A stretch of 64,000 bases of DNA from Vanilla planifolia (Eukaryota; Streptophyta; Magnoliopsida; Asparagales; Orchidaceae), in assembly GCA_023846275.1 (NCBI GenBank), contig CM043874.1, forward strand, positions 29,175,630 through 29,239,629, written 5' to 3'. This document shows, piece after piece, positions 24,351-39,382 of the stretch. Position 1 is the first letter of the stretch. Each line of letters begins with the position of its first letter. A program made the position numbers and the translations under genes. Below the pieces are notes generated by a model. It did no database searches. It was not told where the DNA came from and saw only the letters and a program-made list of their open reading frames with translations.

Positions 24351-27180
24351 ATCATGCATCAACGATTGATTTGCGATGGGTGACAGGTGATGGGCGATGG
24401 GTGATAGGATGATGGGAGATGAGACACAAACAATAAGAATTCTATAATCTAATAGAGGTGTCATTGATAATCAAGTAATTTTGAAAACAAAGGTGTGGTT
24501 TTACCTTAATTCAATTCATTAATCAAACATTTGAACAATTTGAATCAATGGAGAGTTTGGGAGGGCCTATCTTCCTAAATTAATCTTTTGTTAAGGTTTT
24601 GGGTGGCCCTAATGATTTTTTCCTAATTAAAATCAAATCAACTTTGATTTTCTAAGGGGAACCAGAACTTATACTTAAGGAAGAGGAAATAAGAAAAATG
24701 ACAATCATAAGGAAAGCATTTGATAAAATTGGGTTTTAAAGTGAAGTTAAGGTTTGATCACTAGATAGTAGGCATGTTTTAATCATATTTTAGAAGAAGG
24801 ATTTTCTCCATTACTAGCTTCATAGGTCATGGAATTTGGTTGATTTATAAATATGAATCTTCAAGTGGCACTTGAATTTTCATCTCAATATTAAGCCATC
24901 CCTAGCTTTGGCATGGGTCCCATTCAAACACTTACCTATTCATTTGTTTAATAAGGTAGCATTGTACACCATAGCCATAGTACTTGGAAATCCACTAAAG
25001 GTTTAATGCCATAATACATAATCTAACCTATCCAAGCATGGCTAAAGTTTGTGTGGAAGTTGATTTATCCAAGGATTTGCCAAAACAAATCAGAATGACT
25101 TAGAAAGGAAGTAGCTTGAATGGTTCTAACATAGGATACAATATGATAGTTTTCCTAATTATTATTCTATTTGCTACAAATAGGGACATTCATCCATTTA
25201 ATGTAAACACATCACAAAGAATATAGACACTTTAACCTCCATGAAAATGGCAAGTTCTCCAATTATATAGAATGAAAGAGTAAGGAATAATGAGGAACCA
25301 AGAAGGGATCTAACCAGACCATTTACAAATTTAACAAGCTTCATAGATCATAATGATAAGGAGGATGATTCCTAATACCTAATTTGATGTAGGATGATAT
25401 ATTAAAACCTATCTTTGGCTGATTAATGATTAAAAAATGCTTAAGTTTAAGAAAAATATCTATAGTAGGGCTTACCTAACGTGTTATAGGTATAGAATCA
25501 AAAATCCTAAGATCATCAAGCAAGTAAGAACTTTCACACAAGCTAAAAACTCACACTAATCTTTAAAATGAGAGAGCTCAACTTAAAGAAAAAGAGATTT
25601 AACAACCCACACCAAAAGTATTCAAGTTGGTGGTGAAGTGGCAAGGTACAAGCATAAATGGAATTCTTAAACGACAAACAAAGAAAATCACTATTCACTT
25701 GCACAGACTAAAGAGTTAGATGTGAAGATTATTTTTTAAAATGAATACTTTTCTAGTGATTTGATGCTCTTCTGGATGCTAGATAATGGGTCAGGATCTC
25801 TATTTTTGACTCCCTCCCTCACCTTTCTAGGCAACCTCCAAAATCATCCTATTAGAATAATCACACATGACACAAATCATAAAAGCTTGGTGATAAAACT
25901 TTGTTACTTTATTTAAATTTTATTATTTACAATATGGTGAGCATCTTTATTTATAGAGATCTCAAGAATATAATGATACTTTTCTAACCCAGGGATACGA
26001 AAGGACACTTTGGAATACTAACTGTCACATTTCTTAATTTTAAAAGTCATTTTAAGAATTCAAAAAGGCTACAAAAAATACTTTGAATTTTGCAAAAAAC
26101 TTTCTTCAAAAGTTACAAAATTAAGTGGTTTCCAAATAGCCAATGCATTTTAGGAGATAGCATAAAGAATGACGATACAATAGGCATGATTGGTGTGGTA
26201 TGGGTGAAGAGGTGCAGTGAATCCTCAAGTTTGGTTCAATTGTTAGAGTGGGTTGATGAGTCTGCATAGGTTGAAGGCTAATGCAGGTTGATGAGCGTTA
26301 ACAAGTTTATGTGAATCAAGCAGATCATTGAGGTTCAATGGGTCAGAGTGACTCAAGTTAGCCGCATGTCTTGGCATGGGCTACCAAAAAGAAAGGGTCA
26401 TGGTAACACGATGGTAGCGAATGATTATGGCAAATAGTGGCCAATAGAGAAAACATCCTAAAAAGCTTAATTTTAAGTCACAATGGACCAAAAGTTACAC
26501 CAAGGAACTACGAGACTATTGTAAAGATGTTATAAACTAATTTTTAATCTAAAAATATTTGAAAAGCTACTAGTTAACCTTCTAATGACTCAAAATAAAG
26601 TATAAATGCCAGTAGCTTGACAAACTAATAGACAAATAAACTAAAATGTTTGATAAACAAAGGGTCAACTCAAATTTTTCCCACAATAAAAATGATAATA
26701 GAGACTAATGAGAAGCATATGAGCTAATCTTAGTAGGGATTTGAGTCTAAATAAGACTAATATGTTTCCAAGTAGAACCTTTATGTGATGTAGGAGATGT
26801 TACTACATCATAAGTCCTACTTAAGATGACAAGTCTAATAGAAGCAAGGTTTGACAAGTAGATCCAAAAGTTAGAATGAACAAGGTTAAAGATAAGCTCA
26901 ACTTAATTGAAAGTGAGAGGAAAATAACTTCAAATAAAATCTTGGATGATAATGTTGTAGTTAAGGAAGGTTTTAGAAGGGAAAAATAAGGTTTTAAGCC
27001 CAAACTCAAGCTTCTTAGGAATGTATTCAAAGAAATCTAGATTTTAAATTGCCAAAGGAATTCAAAAATGTCTTGCATAAAAGAGCAATTGATTATTGAT
27101 TTATACAACCTAATCAAGATGAAATTTCTCTTATACAGACAAGGTAATCTAAAAACAGAGTAAAGGTTTGAAATATTAAA
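24350..27180. other. mixed LTR fragments between two parts of the gypsy LTR
   Basis: A G-rich run of 'gatgggtgat'-like words (24370..24420) resembles that at 19600..19800. 25160..25200 reads 'ctacaaatagggacattcat', a plausible LTR promoter. 25880..26180, with CTATAAATA on the minus strand near 25950, looks like a minus-oriented LTR. 26820..27180 may be the decayed end of LINE ORF1. No intact frame is seen, and the ORF at 26821..27030 is antisense to the LINE. Confidence 0.35.
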
Positions 27181-27228
27181 CTAGTCTTATGGGGGCACGT
27201 AGAAGTGCGAAGTCATTACAAATTATAG

Positions 27229-27750
27229 ATGAACCAATTATTAATGGATAACACCCTTATTTGGAACATAAGGGGGGTTATGGGCAAAAGATTAATTTCT
27301 TGCCTTAAGCATATAATTATTTCAAATTATAATATCAAACTAGTGGCTCTACTAAAACTAATGTCACAAGAGGAGAAGCTTCCTAGCCTAGCAATATCTT
27401 TAGGATTTAAATACTTTACTAGAAATTCCATAACCAAGATTTGGGTACTCTTGAAAGGAGGTCTATAATGTCAAAAACTATATGATGATCAAGAACTCAT
27501 TCATATTCTCTTTAAAAACCCTAAAAACAATATGTTGGTGTGCTATACATTAGTATATGTAAAGCGTACAAGGGTAGAAAGATATTATGGAATAATTTAA
27601 CCTTAATAACAACATACCTCAAAATTTGATGGATGGTTGGAGAGATTTTAACATTATTGCTTCCATTAATGAATATAAGGGATCTTTCACCCCTTCCCTA
27701 GCTATAATACATGAGTTCACAAATTATTGAAATCAATGTAGCCTAAAAAG
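27229..27750 (+). pseudogene. LINE C endonuclease remnant
   Basis: 27229..27468 is open for 79 codons and contains NTLIWNIRGVMGKRLISCLK and IKLVALLKLMSQEEKLP, the N-terminal LINE endonuclease blocks. About 27640..27720 reads RDFNIIASINEYKGS, corresponding to the GDFN block with its first residue changed, followed by IIHEFTNY and LPFLGLTFT. Confidence 0.75.
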
Positions 27751-28249
27751 CCTCCCTTTCTTGGGCTTGACCTTTACTTAGGTTAGGAATAGAAAAGGAA
27801 AATGAGTTTGGAAAGGCTTGACTAAGTGTTAGTAATAAGGATTGGATGGAAATTTGTTGCAAAGCAAACATACAACTTCTTTATCTAACAGAATTTGATC
27901 ATTCTTTCTTGTTGTTATAATTCTCTAAAGCATAAGAATATGGACCTAAATAATTCAAGTATCAAAACATGTGGTCCACATGTTTAACATTTTATTGAGT
28001 GTTGTAAAGTAGTTGGGTATTACCAACACACCTTCTTAGCATGATAGGTTTAGCATTCAATATGAGAAGGTTGAAGGAATTCTTAAAATAATGGAATTTT
28101 AGGGAAGTCATTTCAGGTGCAAGTCATTGTGTAATACCAACACACCTTCCTCCTGATAATTTCTAAGGAAGTGACACCTTGATCTTAAGGACTTTAGAAA
28201 AGTATCTATGTATAATTTTATTGAAAAAAAATATTATGTGAACTATTGG

Positions 28250-29160
28250 CAAAAAGGCTTTACAAAGTACTACATAAGATCATGTCTCTTAAATAAATTG
28301 GATTCATTAAAGGGAGAAAAATTATAGATAATATACAATAGTTAAATAATTAATGGGTTCTCTCAACAAAAAACCTAGAGATAGGAATTACATTTCAAAC
28401 TAAGAAAAAATTTGCATTTGATAACTTGGCTTGGGTTCCTTAAATAAGATATTTAAAAATCAATTTTTAGCTTAATTTAATAGGTTGATTAGAAACATTA
28501 TAAGCAACTTATGGTTTTCCATAATGATTAATGGGATACCTGATAATCCCATTGTCCATTACTTTTTATATTATCTATGGAGGCTTTAATAGAGTGTTGA
28601 GGAGTCTATTCACAAATAGGAAAGTACTTCATTATCTACACCTTATTGCTACCTAGCAATTTCACATCTTAGTTATGCCAATGATATCATCATTTTTAGT
28701 AGAGGTGATTTGAGATCAAGGAAATGTTTTAGTAGATTTCTAGAAAAGTTCCAAGGCATGTTAGGTTTTTAACTAAATATATAAAAGAGAAAATTATATT
28801 CAAATAGAGCTATGAAAGCAACAAAAATTAAAAAGAGAAGTTAGGCCATGCATTTTCATTAAGACTCTCTCCTTATATCATATCTGGGATGTCTCATATT
28901 TGCTACTAGAAAGAAAGCTATATATTATCAACAAATACAAGATAAATTAAATAACAAGATGATGGGCTAAAAGAAAAAAAATTATTATCTATGTGTGGTA
29001 GACTAATCTTAGTGAAACATGTTTTAAATTTGATTCTAACATTTTTCACTAATGAAAAATATATCTCTCAATACAAATTATAAATAATGCTAAAAGGATT
29101 ATGAATATATTTTTATGAGGGAAGTTTGATAACATTATAAGCATCACTAGATGGCCTGAG
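28250..29160 (+). pseudogene. LINE C reverse transcriptase remnant
   Basis: Blocks visible in changing frames are AKRLYKVLHKIMSLK with IGFIKGRKIIDNI (28255..28340), KFAFDNLAWVP (about 28410..28440), SYANDIIIFSRGD (28669..28710, where the catalytic FADD has become YAND) and a thumb piece near 29000..29110 (LILVKHVLNLILTFF). Loss of the first catalytic aspartate alone would inactivate it. Confidence 0.75.
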
Positions 29161-29499
29161 ACAATGTATGTGTGTGTATGGAGGAAAATGGATAAGGATT
29201 GAGAAAACCAAAGGATGTCATGATTGCATACTTTGTTAACCTAAATTAGAAAATGCTAACTAACCAATCACTCTATGCCAAATTCATGAAGAATAAATAT
29301 ATGAATGGTAATGAAAAGGTTATCAAGTTGGAAACATATAAATGTATTATAGAGATAAGAGATTTTGTGTCAACATATACACATAAATGTCCTATTTTAG
29401 GCCTTTAACCTCAATTATGATGGGACATTCAACTTAAAAATGCCAGGGAGTGTAATAAGAAGGAAATTGTTTGAATTGAAATTAAGAAAAATGATCTTG

Positions 29500-30420
29500 A
29501 GTGCAAAATATTCTAATAAGATTTCAATGTTAGTATGGAGAATTTTAAACAAGTTTTTACTCTTCATGAAGCAATTGCATAGATTCCATATTAAGTTGGC
29601 TTCCAAATGTCCTCATTATGTGAAGATTCATTAAACTATGCTTTCATAAGTTATCATATGACACAGAAGATATGGTCTTTCTTAGCCAAGGCTTCAGCAA
29701 TTTAGGAAAGAAAGACAAAACATTTTGAGCACCTTCAACAACTGGTGGTAATAAATCTCTAGGAATCCAATAAATTATGAATTACTTTAAATCATTCCAC
29801 GTTTAATCTATTAGAATATTTGGAAGGTAATGATTAGAAAAATGTACAAGAAAAATAATGAATTTGAGACAATCATAATACATAATATTATCATCCAATG
29901 CTACAACATATTTAGGTGCTCCCCTCAAATGTAAACAAGCAAGAGGATAAGATCATGGTGCAGATGGTATATTTCACTATTTTAAACAATTGAACATAGA
30001 ACATGCAAAGCTATTTATTGGAGTTTTCCACTATTAACACAGTGAAACTAAATATATGTGATAGCTATAAGAAGGAAAGATCTATAATAGAAGGTATTAT
30101 TTGTTATCATGAAGTTGTCTTTACTTTTCTTGATTATCATTGTTCTAGTATGGAGGCATCAATGAAAGCTATCAAAAAAGCCTTGGAATAGTGCAACAAC
30201 AACAAATACATTACAATTGAGATTGAGCTCAACTAAATTATACTAATTAAAATGATGCAAGGAGTTTAAATATGCATTGGAAAAATGTTAATACTATTCA
30301 ACAAATTATGAAGGAAGCCATAACATCCTCAGTGAAATGGAATTTCATATATAAGGATGGAAACAAAGTAGTTAACAGCCTTTCTAAAATAGTTGAAAAA
30401 TTAGTGAATGCATAAATTGG
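29500..30420 (+). pseudogene. LINE C zf-RVT and RNase H remnant
   Basis: 29500..29640 reads KISMLVWRILNKFLLFMKQL, the zf-RVT tryptophan block. 30040..30191 reads KLNICDSYKKERSIIEGIIC and SMEASMKAIKKALE, the RNase H first strand and helix. 30330..30415 ends KVVNSLSKIVEKLVNA, where plant LINE RNase H domains end. The frame is broken by stops. Confidence 0.7.
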
Positions 30421-30899
30421 GATGGCTATAATGTTTTATTTCAATACAAGCCCTTTACAAACATGGAAAAAGCTCACTTACCTTACTTTCTCTAATTCAC
30501 AAGGTAAGAAACCTTATTGTTGTAGAGGAACATCAGAGCGATGCTTAAATTGAAAGACAATAAAATTGTCACCAGATCAATATATAAAAGAATTTTCGAA
30601 ATTATACCAGATGACATTTTAAGTGCTTATCTACCTTGTTGGATTACTATAGATCAGATTAATATGAATGGAGATCATTTTTGGACATAAAGGAGTTCTT
30701 GGGCACTATTCATAAGTGTGGCATATATGCAGTGCTTTGAACTTGGATAGTTTTTGTATTGTCATACAAAGTGAGGTTGGTGCTATTTATATTTTCTTAT
30801 ATGATATTAAGATATTTAATATGCTCCAATTATCATACATATCCTATTGCATATAAGAAATAGATCAATAATCTCCTTTGGATGGGTATGTTCTCTTTT

Positions 30900-33850
30900 T
30901 TTCTCAAGATGTTGGCACCAATTTGGTGGTCTTTTTGGACTAAGACATTGCTTATTTTGCTTTGCTATGATATGTAACTAGTGTAATTCATTTTTGCACT
31001 CTATCATCACTATTTGAAATGATATACTACTCAGATGGGACAAATACATCAATATGCATCAAATATGACATGATCATTCTGTTATTATTCATATGCTTTA
31101 AATCATTTGGGCTAATATGATTGATAATAATAGATGCAAGGTGAATTGACTAGATGAGTGAAGGAATCAAAGTATCATTAAACAAAATTGGATATTGTAA
31201 AGCACTTTATCATGGTTTATGTAACATGTACCATTAAAAGTCTGAGAAACACTACATTAGGCTATGTCAATTAATTGAATTATGGAATTTATGATTATTA
31301 ATGATTATATATATATACATATTTACAAAATAATAAGAAAAGTTGGGTTTTTTCTGAGAATGGTTAAGGATGAGGTTAGATTAGATTAAACTTGATAGCA
31401 TCATCTTAATTACTATATTTTTTCTATAGATTAATGCGATATCACAGCCTTACAAAATTGAGGGTTTATAGATGATATTCTTGGCTATAATTTATTAGAG
31501 TTAGAAGAGGATGGTCTTGGCTATTCTTGAATTGAATATAAAGGTGAAGATCATGTTATGTATGATTAAACTTGAAGGAGTTGAATTAACTTAGCAATAT
31601 GTATGAAAATCTAATCATTACATGATTGATGTAGAAGGATGGATTTTAGAAAATAATAAAGCTAAGTTCAATTGAAGTTCTATGTTAACACTAGTTTGGC
31701 TTGGAAGTGAGTTATGACTCTTGGAGAAACCATAGGATGTATTGATTTTGGTAGATGTGGTAATTCTTAGGTAAACCTTGGACTAGGTACTACTTTTGAT
31801 ACAAACCAAAAGGTGATCTTTTGTGACTAAGAGGGGATTGTTACCTTTGGATAAGCTTTTGGGCTAAACAAAAAGACTTCATTTAGGAATTTAGATGAAA
31901 GACCATGGAAAGGATCTTGGATAGCTTTTAAGGTAAGGGGAACTCTCATGTTCTTTGTGAGGAACCTTGGGTGGCTCAAGTTTGGCCATAAGAGAAGCCT
32001 AAGATTGTATAATAGTTTTTATTTGGCCCAACAAAAGAATTTTGGTTTGGTCATGTAAGGCATAAGAGGTAAGAAATTATAAGGTTAGCTTTTAGACCCA
32101 GTTAACTTTGCATTAGTGCTAAGATAGGTTGTTAATTATAAACTTTATGATTTGATTTTGATATATCCTAGGTTGGTTGTTAAAATCATAGGGCTTAAAT
32201 TTGTATTCATGTAGGCTAAAAAATTAAACCTATTTAAGGAGATAGGTAACTTAGAAAAAGGGCTAAAGTAAGGAGCCTTGTGAGGAAGCCATGAAATGGG
32301 ATGATGATAATTTAGGCCTGTGACCTTAAGATGATAAGTCATGGGTAGGTTGGAATTAAGTATCAAATAATGTATCTTTTGGGTAAACCTCAAATGAGGT
32401 TTAAATTAACTTTTTTTGAGATTAGTTGATACCTAATATTTGGTTTTTAGCATATGGAAACCCTAATAATGGAATTTATGGTGGAGTAAAAACAAAAGAA
32501 GTTAGTGAGATCTTGAAAAATCCTTGGTTAAATCCTTAGATTAGTAATGCTCTTGGTTATATCTTGGATGATGGTTAATTACATTAGCTTAATTTTAGCC
32601 CTAGTAGTTAAGTTAAGTTTGGCCAAGGGACTAATAGACCACAAGTTTTGCTCTCTCCATTTAGCAATTGACTGATAGTATTATGTGACTCCCATAAAAT
32701 TTAATATGTTGTGTCTACATCATTGGCCCACTCTAGACCCATAGGAGACCATGGGCTTAGCTTTTTATATGTTGTGGTTGCATGTCATTTGCCCACTCTA
32801 AACCCATGGGAGACTACAAAGTTAATTGCTTATATGATGTGGATGAGTGCCATTGGCCCACTTTGGATACATGTGGAACTATGGACTTAGCCATGTACAT
32901 GGTGGTGGAGTATATGCCATGTGCTTATGTGGTTTCATTTGGAGGAAATTCTATATATTTGGTGGAAAACTGAGCATCCAATGAGTTATTTCCTAGATTA
33001 AGTTTAAGATATATAGAGAAATGAGAGCTCTTGATGGATAATAAATAAGATCTTTGGGGTATGACATTAGGGCCATTAATTCTTATAATTTCTCATTTAT
33101 TAGATTTGTTTTAGTGATATAGCATACATCTATGATATATTTCATCATGATATTAATTATATAACGTTTTACATATTTGATATAATATCATATTATTACA
33201 TGTATATTTCACTGTATGACTTGATGATTCCTTATTAAGCTCTGACTCACCCTTTTTTATTTTTATAGGTAGGTCCTAAAAGGTAAGAGCTTTCACAAGA
33301 GTTAGAGTTGTTAACAACCTTGGTAATGAACTTAGTTGTCTTAACATGTCCATTTGCAGCTTTGATTTTTGTTGGAATGATGTATTTTTCTTATGACTTG
33401 GATATTTTTATTTAATGAACTTTGGATGTATTAGATGTTTATTATAGACTTAGATATTAAAATCCTTTATGTTATTTTATATATTGGAGTGTAGACATGT
33501 GGATTTTCTCTGAGTTATAATTTTTCTTTGGCATTCATACATGAATGGCATTAAAGGGTTATAGGTTTCTTTGGTGTCATGTACATGCTAGTGTGATTGG
33601 TGGGTTATCCTGCTTAGAGTGAACCAATTTAGTATCAACTAAGTGACTAGATCATAAAGGATATGGTTTATTTTGGGTGGTGCATCGTGAGCCTATTGAT
33701 CAAGTTGAGGTGTCATGACTCCCCGTCCGAATGTCAAGCTTAAGGATTGAAAAGTGGCTAGCTAAGTATATTAATTAGGACATGGGTTTTGTTGTACCCA
33801 AGGATTTGAAAAAAATAATTTTTGTATTAAAATGATAGGTACAATAGAAG
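30900..33850 (+). repeat. 3' portion of the gypsy 5' LTR
   Basis: No coding frame. From about 31370 to the primer site at 33851 the sequence has the texture of a plant gypsy LTR end: repeated 'gcttaggcc'-like words (31720..32660), a short repeat 'cattggcccactctagaccc' / 'catttgcccactctaaaccc' / 'cattggcccactttggatac' (32722..32872, spacing about 65), and a terminal part reading 'gtaggtcctaaaaggtaagag' at 33270. 30900..31370 is unassigned. Confidence 0.5.
32715..32880 (+). repeat. three-copy short tandem repeat inside the LTR
   Basis: 'attggcccactctagaccca' (32722), 'atttgcccactctaaaccca' (32786) and 'attggcccactttggataca' (32851), each followed by 'gga.actatg/cttag'-like sequence. The spacing is 64 to 65 bases. 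Confidence 0.7.
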
Positions 33851-33863
33851 TGGTATCAAAGCC
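33851..33863 (+). other. gypsy primer-binding site (tRNA-Met type)
   Basis: tggtatcaaagcc matches the initiator tRNA-Met site TGGTATCAGAGCC with one change. It marks the end of the 5' LTR and gives the element's plus orientation. Confidence 0.8.
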
Positions 33864-34960
33864 TACGTTAGGATAGCGTAGGTAAAAATAGCTTAATTAG
33901 AGTCTACAACATCCTTTAGTATACTAAATTTAGTCACATTAAGGTGGGGAGTGATTAGATAGAGAATTAACTAAATTAGATGTAATATTACTATGAATTT
34001 TAGTCTTATAATTTAGTAACATTAGTGTAAATTTTCTTTGTAAAGATGTTTGGGATAAGTGGAATAATTATGATAGGCTCAATTGGTAATGATTATATTG
34101 TAAGAGACCCTAAGTTAGACTGAATTACAAGAGTTGTGATACCCCCTAATAATAGCTTGAGTCCCAAGGGGACCGCTTCTTAGAGGCTCTCATGCAAATG
34201 AGAGCACAGAACTTTGTGGGCACAACAAACCCTACTATGACAGATGATCACATTTGAAACTTTGGATCTTAATAAGGAGGTAACTTCTTTGTGGTGTTCT
34301 TAGTGTTAGACTATGTTTAGGGATACCACAAATAGTAAAATACCTTAGTGAGTTCGTAATAGCATTTCGATAGTGCAACATATTAGAGATGGGTTGAAGC
34401 TTAGATTTGTAAAGAGTTGACTCATTATAACTAGATGTTAGTCATAGATTTTGCCTTTAGACATACCTATTTGACTTGTTATGTCTTTCAACTAGTGCTT
34501 TTTAAGGAGAATTGATGTGATCTTTCTGTGGAAGAAATGGACTCTCACTACAAAGGCTCCTAAAGATTTGGAGTGTCACTCAATATCACATCTAGGTGAA
34601 GTTTATCATGACAATTGAGTAAGTGGAGTGTAAATACTCATTGAGAAGCTATTAAGAAAAGAAAGAACCTCAACTTTTTTTAGGAATAAAAAACTAGTTG
34701 ATCTCATGGTAAAAAGTGATAAAGGAGATTAAATAGAGCCAACTAGTCTACAACATTATCAACACAAATAGTCTGTGAGAGATCAATGGAACAATCAAGA
34801 AATATGGCTCATAGTTATCGCCATTATAATAGGAGAATACGTGAAGTGCAGGTAAAGTAGGAGCTATTTCAGTAAGGTAGCAAAGAAAATTAGTACTCCT
34901 TTTTGTAACCAACTAAAGAGGCTCTAGGTATGATTTTATTTTATGGTGTTAGTTTTAATA
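33864..34960 (+). pseudogene. gypsy gag remnant
   Basis: 34180..34255 reads LEALMQMRAQNFVGTTNPTM, ending in the F-x-G-x-x-x-P block that opens the gypsy gag domain. Downstream pieces (34500..34800) have gag-like charge but no clear motif. No zinc knuckle, protease or reverse transcriptase can be found before the chromodomain-like piece at 35090. A TGA follows soon after the block. Confidence 0.6.
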
Positions 34961-35074
34961 TTCTTTTCAATTTTACAACAAAATATTCCTTTGTTTTTGA
35001 GCTTGGTTAGAAGATAATATAATGTATTTAATGCAAATAATAGTCACTATTGATGATGAAGTGCCCTTCATGAG

Positions 35075-35190
35075 GACATCATGACTAGATTTAGTGCTTC
35101 TTGGATTAATCAGGAGGAGAAAGAGGCTACTTAGGAGGCTAAGTGTGAGATTTGGGGCAAATGATCAAACAATTTTGGGGACAAAACTTA
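35075..35190 (+). pseudogene. chromodomain-like end of a gypsy polyprotein
   Basis: 35090..35185 reads LVLLGL in one frame and SWINQEEKEAT-stop-EAKCEI in another, then NFGDKT. EAT(W)E followed by an acidic helix and a D-K-T end is the C-terminal chromodomain-like pattern of chromoviral integrases. The stop (TAG at 35132) sits where tryptophan is expected. It lies only 0.9 kb from the gag block. Confidence 0.6.
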
Positions 35191-35199
35191 AATTGAGGT

Positions 35200-35720
35200 T
35201 AAAAGCTTATTACACCTTTCTTTTGGCTACCCAAGATATGTTACTCTTAATCTTATTGATTAAATAATTATAAATTTAGTTAATCAAGGATCATATAATA
35301 TAGTGGTAGAAGATCATATGATACGATAAGAAAAGAAATTAAAATGAAAATGCAATTCTGAATATCTTCAATATGATATTGGATAGTTGTATGGTACAAT
35401 TAGTTGAGAGAAGCAATTGAAATGCTTTGTGAAGGGTTATGAAATTTGATTTTTAATTATATAAATATAACATGATAATCATATAAGTAAAGGATAACGC
35501 TGCTATATAACATGACAAAAGAATATCATATTGGATCAAGTAAGAAATGTGAACGCATGCAATAGTTGACTAATGATCATATAAGATTGACCACATAGTC
35601 GTATAAGGATGTTAATATAGAGAATAGAGGGTAAGATTACGTAATACTATGATAGGTCTAAAATCATGGATCATACACATATGATAAAAAAAGAAGAAAA
35701 ATTAACTTACTTTGACAAGT
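35200..35720 (+). repeat. gypsy 3' LTR, truncated
   Basis: 5' portion only. It matches 19276..19390 and 21960..22350. Homology stops near 35710, where sequence of the opposite texture (pyrimidine-rich on the plus strand) begins. Confidence 0.65.
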
Positions 35721-35729
35721 CAAAAATAA

Positions 35730-37177
35730 AAATTTTAAACTATATCATACCCTTATAATCACATGATCATACCATTTGATTACCAAAACTAGTGCTTGAT
35801 AATTCATATCACTTTTGAATGTACCTTACAATCACTAATAATATACCATATGATCCCACCCTACTTTAACATAGTTCATATTACTTATTCATCATACAAT
35901 ATGATTCCTAATATCATATCATATGATTATTGTACTCATTAGAGCAAGCCTTAATCTTACCTCATTAAAGACATTAAAACCATGAGTTGAAGTGCTTTTC
36001 TCTCAATCGAAGCACAACAATTAGAGTTCCCAGAGTTTGTAATAATGTCGATGGAGATGACAATTGCTTTGCACACCACACTCATCTATCAACTAAACGA
36101 TGGCTTTTACTGGAGTAACCTAAGCTTAACTCATTCATGGAATTGTATTATACCCATCAAACATATTCATAAACTATGATAAAGGGTCAGTGAGTCCAAA
36201 CTATTGCAATTTCATTAATATCATTATTGGATTAAGTTTGGAAAGTTAAAACCATTAGAAAAATCTATTTATTTAAATTACTTGTCTCATTACCAATAAA
36301 AATTTGAAAATCTTATTCACATAGGTTTTGATTCTTAATTCTTTACAAACCCTCTATAACTTTAAGGATTTGAAAACTACGACCCTAACTTCATTCTGCA
36401 CAAAAATTAAAAAATTATAAATCTACCCTAATGCAAAGAAACATTCCTATATTTATAGATCAACTATCTACAAATTGATTTTGATTGAAGTCTAAATTCC
36501 CAGCATTGGAAATCTATCATGAGCATCTTCTTAAAATTATAATTACAACCAAATCTTTAAAAGCTCATAATTAATTCTCTAGATTTTTAAAATTATAAAT
36601 TCATCATCTTTGAGCTTATCTTAAAAAGTTTTTTCTATTGATATGCTAAATACTTTTTGGACCAAATTTGAGTTTATTGAACATCTAATTTGTTTATTAT
36701 TTTAATACTTTTTTGTATAAATAATATATTTTAAGAAATTAACTTGATCAAGTTTAACTATATATGATAATAATCTTCTTAATTTGATTCTAGAATTTCT
36801 TTCATCTTGATTAAAGTTAAAATGAGAGTTGTTATAATCTTCCTTTTTTATAACACTTTTATCTTGAAATTTTTTAAAAAATTCTAATTATAAAAATTAT
36901 AATTATTACGATCAAGTTAAACTATATTTAATCTCAATCTTCTTAATTTAATTATATGATTTTTTTATTTTTATCAAGATAAAAATGAGGGGTATTACAA
37001 TCTTTCTTTTTTATAAAAATTTCATTCTAATTATTTTTTAAAAAAATATGGTTATAAAAATTAAGGTTGTTACTCTAAGTTCCCATAATAATAGGGTACA
37101 AAGTTTATCTCATCATCATGGAGGCAATGCCTCCCATTTCCAACATCTTATGTTGATGAGAATAAGATCTCTATCAT
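35730..37177 (-). repeat. LTR-like repeat, partner of 46830..48370
   Basis: 36370..36840 aligns with 47960..48360: 'cattcctatattt', 'ccaaatctttaaaa', 'tttgagctta', and ending '..ttgattctagaatttctttcatcttgat' against '..ttgattctaagatgcctcccatcttgat'. No frame. The orientation is inferred from pyrimidine-rich texture and is tentative. Confidence 0.55.
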
Positions 37178-38999
<1,822 letters not shown>

Positions 39000-39000
<1 letters not shown>

Positions 39001-39342
39001 TGTGGGCAATTATAGGGCTATTTGGATGGCTTCTATTAAGAGAAGAAAAGCAAAGTGGGAGAGAATTTGGGGTTATTAGAAGAGCAGACATTGGGTGAGA
39101 GAAAAGGAGGGGTAGAGAGAAGGTGTGGCTAGAGAGAGAAATATATTGATGTGTTACCACTGATGCAAAAGATGAAATGAGCGAGAAAGAATCAAATAGG
39201 AGAAAGAAACATAGAGAGAGGATTAATGTCTTAAGTGGAAGAAAAAAGCAATTTTAGGAGATTGGAGAGAGAAGAGAGAAGTGGGTTGAAAAAATAAACA
39301 AAATAATATGACACAATGATGAGAGAGAAGAATGAGCAAAAG

Positions 39343-39382
<40 letters not shown>

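Larger units (their letters stand above)
27190..30900 (+). mobile_element. LINE C: heavily mutated plant L1-type LINE
   Basis: On the plus strand the ORF2 domain order endonuclease, reverse transcriptase, zf-RVT, RNase H is recognisable across 27.2..30.4 kb, with stops roughly every 20 to 40 codons. A 3' untranslated region may extend to about 30900. No ORF1 knuckle is visible and no target-site duplication could be read. It is clearly older than LINE A, and its catalytic blocks are altered. Confidence 0.75.
19276..35720 (+). mobile_element. nested block: plus-strand chromovirus-like Ty3/gypsy remnant broken by later insertions
   Basis: 19276..19390 aligns with 35207..35300 ('cttttggttagccaagatat' against 'cttttggctacccaagatat'), and 21960..22350 aligns with 35380..35710 ('tataagtataacatgataag', 'aatagttaactaatgatcat'). 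The two halves of the left LTR are therefore separated by an insert at 19390..21955. The LTR seems to continue to about 24350 and, after a second insert, from about 31370 to the primer site at 33851. The interior is only about 1.35 kb (gag piece, chromodomain piece), and the right LTR is cut off near 35710. The 24.35 and 31.37 kb junctions are the weakest part of this model. Confidence 0.6.

Noticed and set aside
32782-32973. 63-codon plus frame rich in cysteine and tyrosine
   Set aside because: It spans the triple tandem repeat in an LTR. The composition reflects the repeat and there is no secretion signal or known motif.
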